Shown: piece by piece, positions 5,258-5,345 of the stretch
Layout: every line of letters starts with the position of its first letter
How positions within the stretch are numbered: position 1 is the stretch's first letter
Origin: Actinomycetota bacterium
Lineage (GTDB): Bacteria; Actinomycetota; Aquicultoria; Subteraquimicrobiales; UBA9087
DNA length: 5,345 bases
Assembly (NCBI GenBank): GCA_003491635.1
Contig: DNCG01000051.1
Span: forward strand, 1-5,345
Direction: 5' to 3'
Made by a program: the position numbers and the translations under genes
The notes under the pieces: model-generated
What the model saw: the letters and a program-made list of their open reading frames with translations, nothing else
What the model was told of the DNA's origin: nothing
Databases searched by the model: none

Positions 5258-5345
5258 CTAGTTGTTCCACCCACTATTTTCGGAGAAGAGCCAGTTTTGA
5301 TAGGGGCAAGCCCGTTCTTTCTTTAGTTCCTCAACGGGCTTAAAA
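5258..5345 (-). CDS. Possible 3' end of a gene entering from the right edge
   Basis: On the minus strand a frame is open from the window edge to a TAG at 5260-5258, 28 complete codons reading KPVEELKKERACPYQN and then WLFSENSGWNN. The first part looks like protein and is rich in charged residues. The last nine or ten codons come from the right inverted repeat of the MITE-like element, so if the gene is real the insertion replaced its original C-terminus and supplied the stop. An open stretch of this length is common by chance. The same bases also contain a perfect 9-bp inverted repeat (5308-5341), which argues for a non-coding structure instead. I do not recognise a family. Confidence 0.25.
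   Translation of the reverse strand, partial: FKPVEELKKERACPYQNWLFSENSGWNN
5293..5300. repeat. Right copy of 8-bp target-site duplication
   Basis: AGTTTTGA abuts the right inverted repeat of the MITE-like element and differs from the left copy only at the third base. Confidence 0.55.
5308..5341. repeat. Perfect 9-bp inverted repeat at the right edge
   Basis: AAGCCCGTT (5308-5316) and AACGGGCTT (5333-5341) are exact reverse complements around a 16-base spacer. Neither strand has a T run after the stem within view, so a terminator cannot be claimed. It lies just outside the MITE-like element. Confidence 0.6.

Larger units (their letters stand above)
5063..5292. mobile_element. MITE-like non-autonomous element, ISL3-family type ends
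   Basis: The left end (plus strand from 5063) begins GGTTCTTCTCC and the right end (minus strand from 5292) begins GGCTCTTCTCC. Over 24 bases the two agree at 17 positions, with a second shared block TAGTGG at 17-22. Directly outside are AGCTTTGA (5055-5062) and AGTTTTGA (5293-5300), which match at 7 of 8 positions. GG-starting ends of the GGCTCTT type and an 8-bp duplication are what ISL3-family transposases leave. The 230-bp body has no transposase or other gene and holds four hairpins, so it would have to be moved by a transposase encoded elsewhere. Imperfect ends and the mismatch in the duplication suggest an old insertion. Confidence 0.65.

Noticed and set aside
5308..5341. Rho-independent terminator at the right edge
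   Set aside because: The 9-bp stem has no T tract after it on the minus strand, and on the plus strand the window ends in AAAA.
1..5345. CRISPR array, rRNA, transposase gene
   Set aside because: No regularly spaced direct repeats, no rRNA-like sequence and no transposase-like reading frame were seen.

Overview
The window looks like bacterial chromosome of middling GC content. Genes start with ATG, GTG or TTG behind clear Shine-Dalgarno sites. The best-fitting promoters have an extended -10 box (TGN before TATAAT-like) and poor -35 boxes. An LppM-type lipoprotein, which is mostly known from Actinomycetota, sits near an archaeal-type PEP carboxylase, which is rare in bacteria. I infer an anaerobic or thermophilic, deep-branching Gram-positive or actinobacterial lineage, with low confidence in the exact placement.

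Layout, left to right: (1) 3-1460, minus strand: the first 486 codons of a secreted GH57-like protein that runs off the left edge; both positions expected to hold the catalytic carboxylates appear to be substituted. (2) 1461-1750: a divergent intergenic region holding a possible promoter and an open, coding-like stretch (1495-1695) that has no usable start codon. (3) 1751-2479, plus: an LppM-domain lipoprotein with a lipobox and a C-terminal membrane anchor. (4) 2466-2669, minus: the remnant of a DUF72 gene with an internal in-frame deletion and a lost C-terminus. (5) 2726-2959, plus: a stand-alone Lrp/AsnC ligand-binding (RAM) domain. (6) 3051-3281, plus: a small DUF2892 membrane protein. (7) 3339-4952, minus: archaeal-type phosphoenolpyruvate carboxylase (ppcA), complete. 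(8) 4953-5345: the ppcA leader and promoter, then a 230-bp MITE-like element (5063-5292). The element has ISL3-like inverted repeats beginning GG and is flanked by an 8-bp target duplication with one mismatch; its interior holds four hairpins and no gene. At the right edge a frame on the minus strand stays open to the border and may be the tail of another gene.

The genes do not form one pathway. ppcA supplies oxaloacetate from PEP and bicarbonate. The two envelope proteins, GH57-like and LppM-like, are divergently transcribed across 1461-1750 and could share a surface role. The RAM protein and the DUF2892 protein each appear to have their own promoter. The points most worth checking are the apparently dead GH57 domain, the MITE inserted directly behind the ppcA promoter, and the DUF72 deletion remnant.
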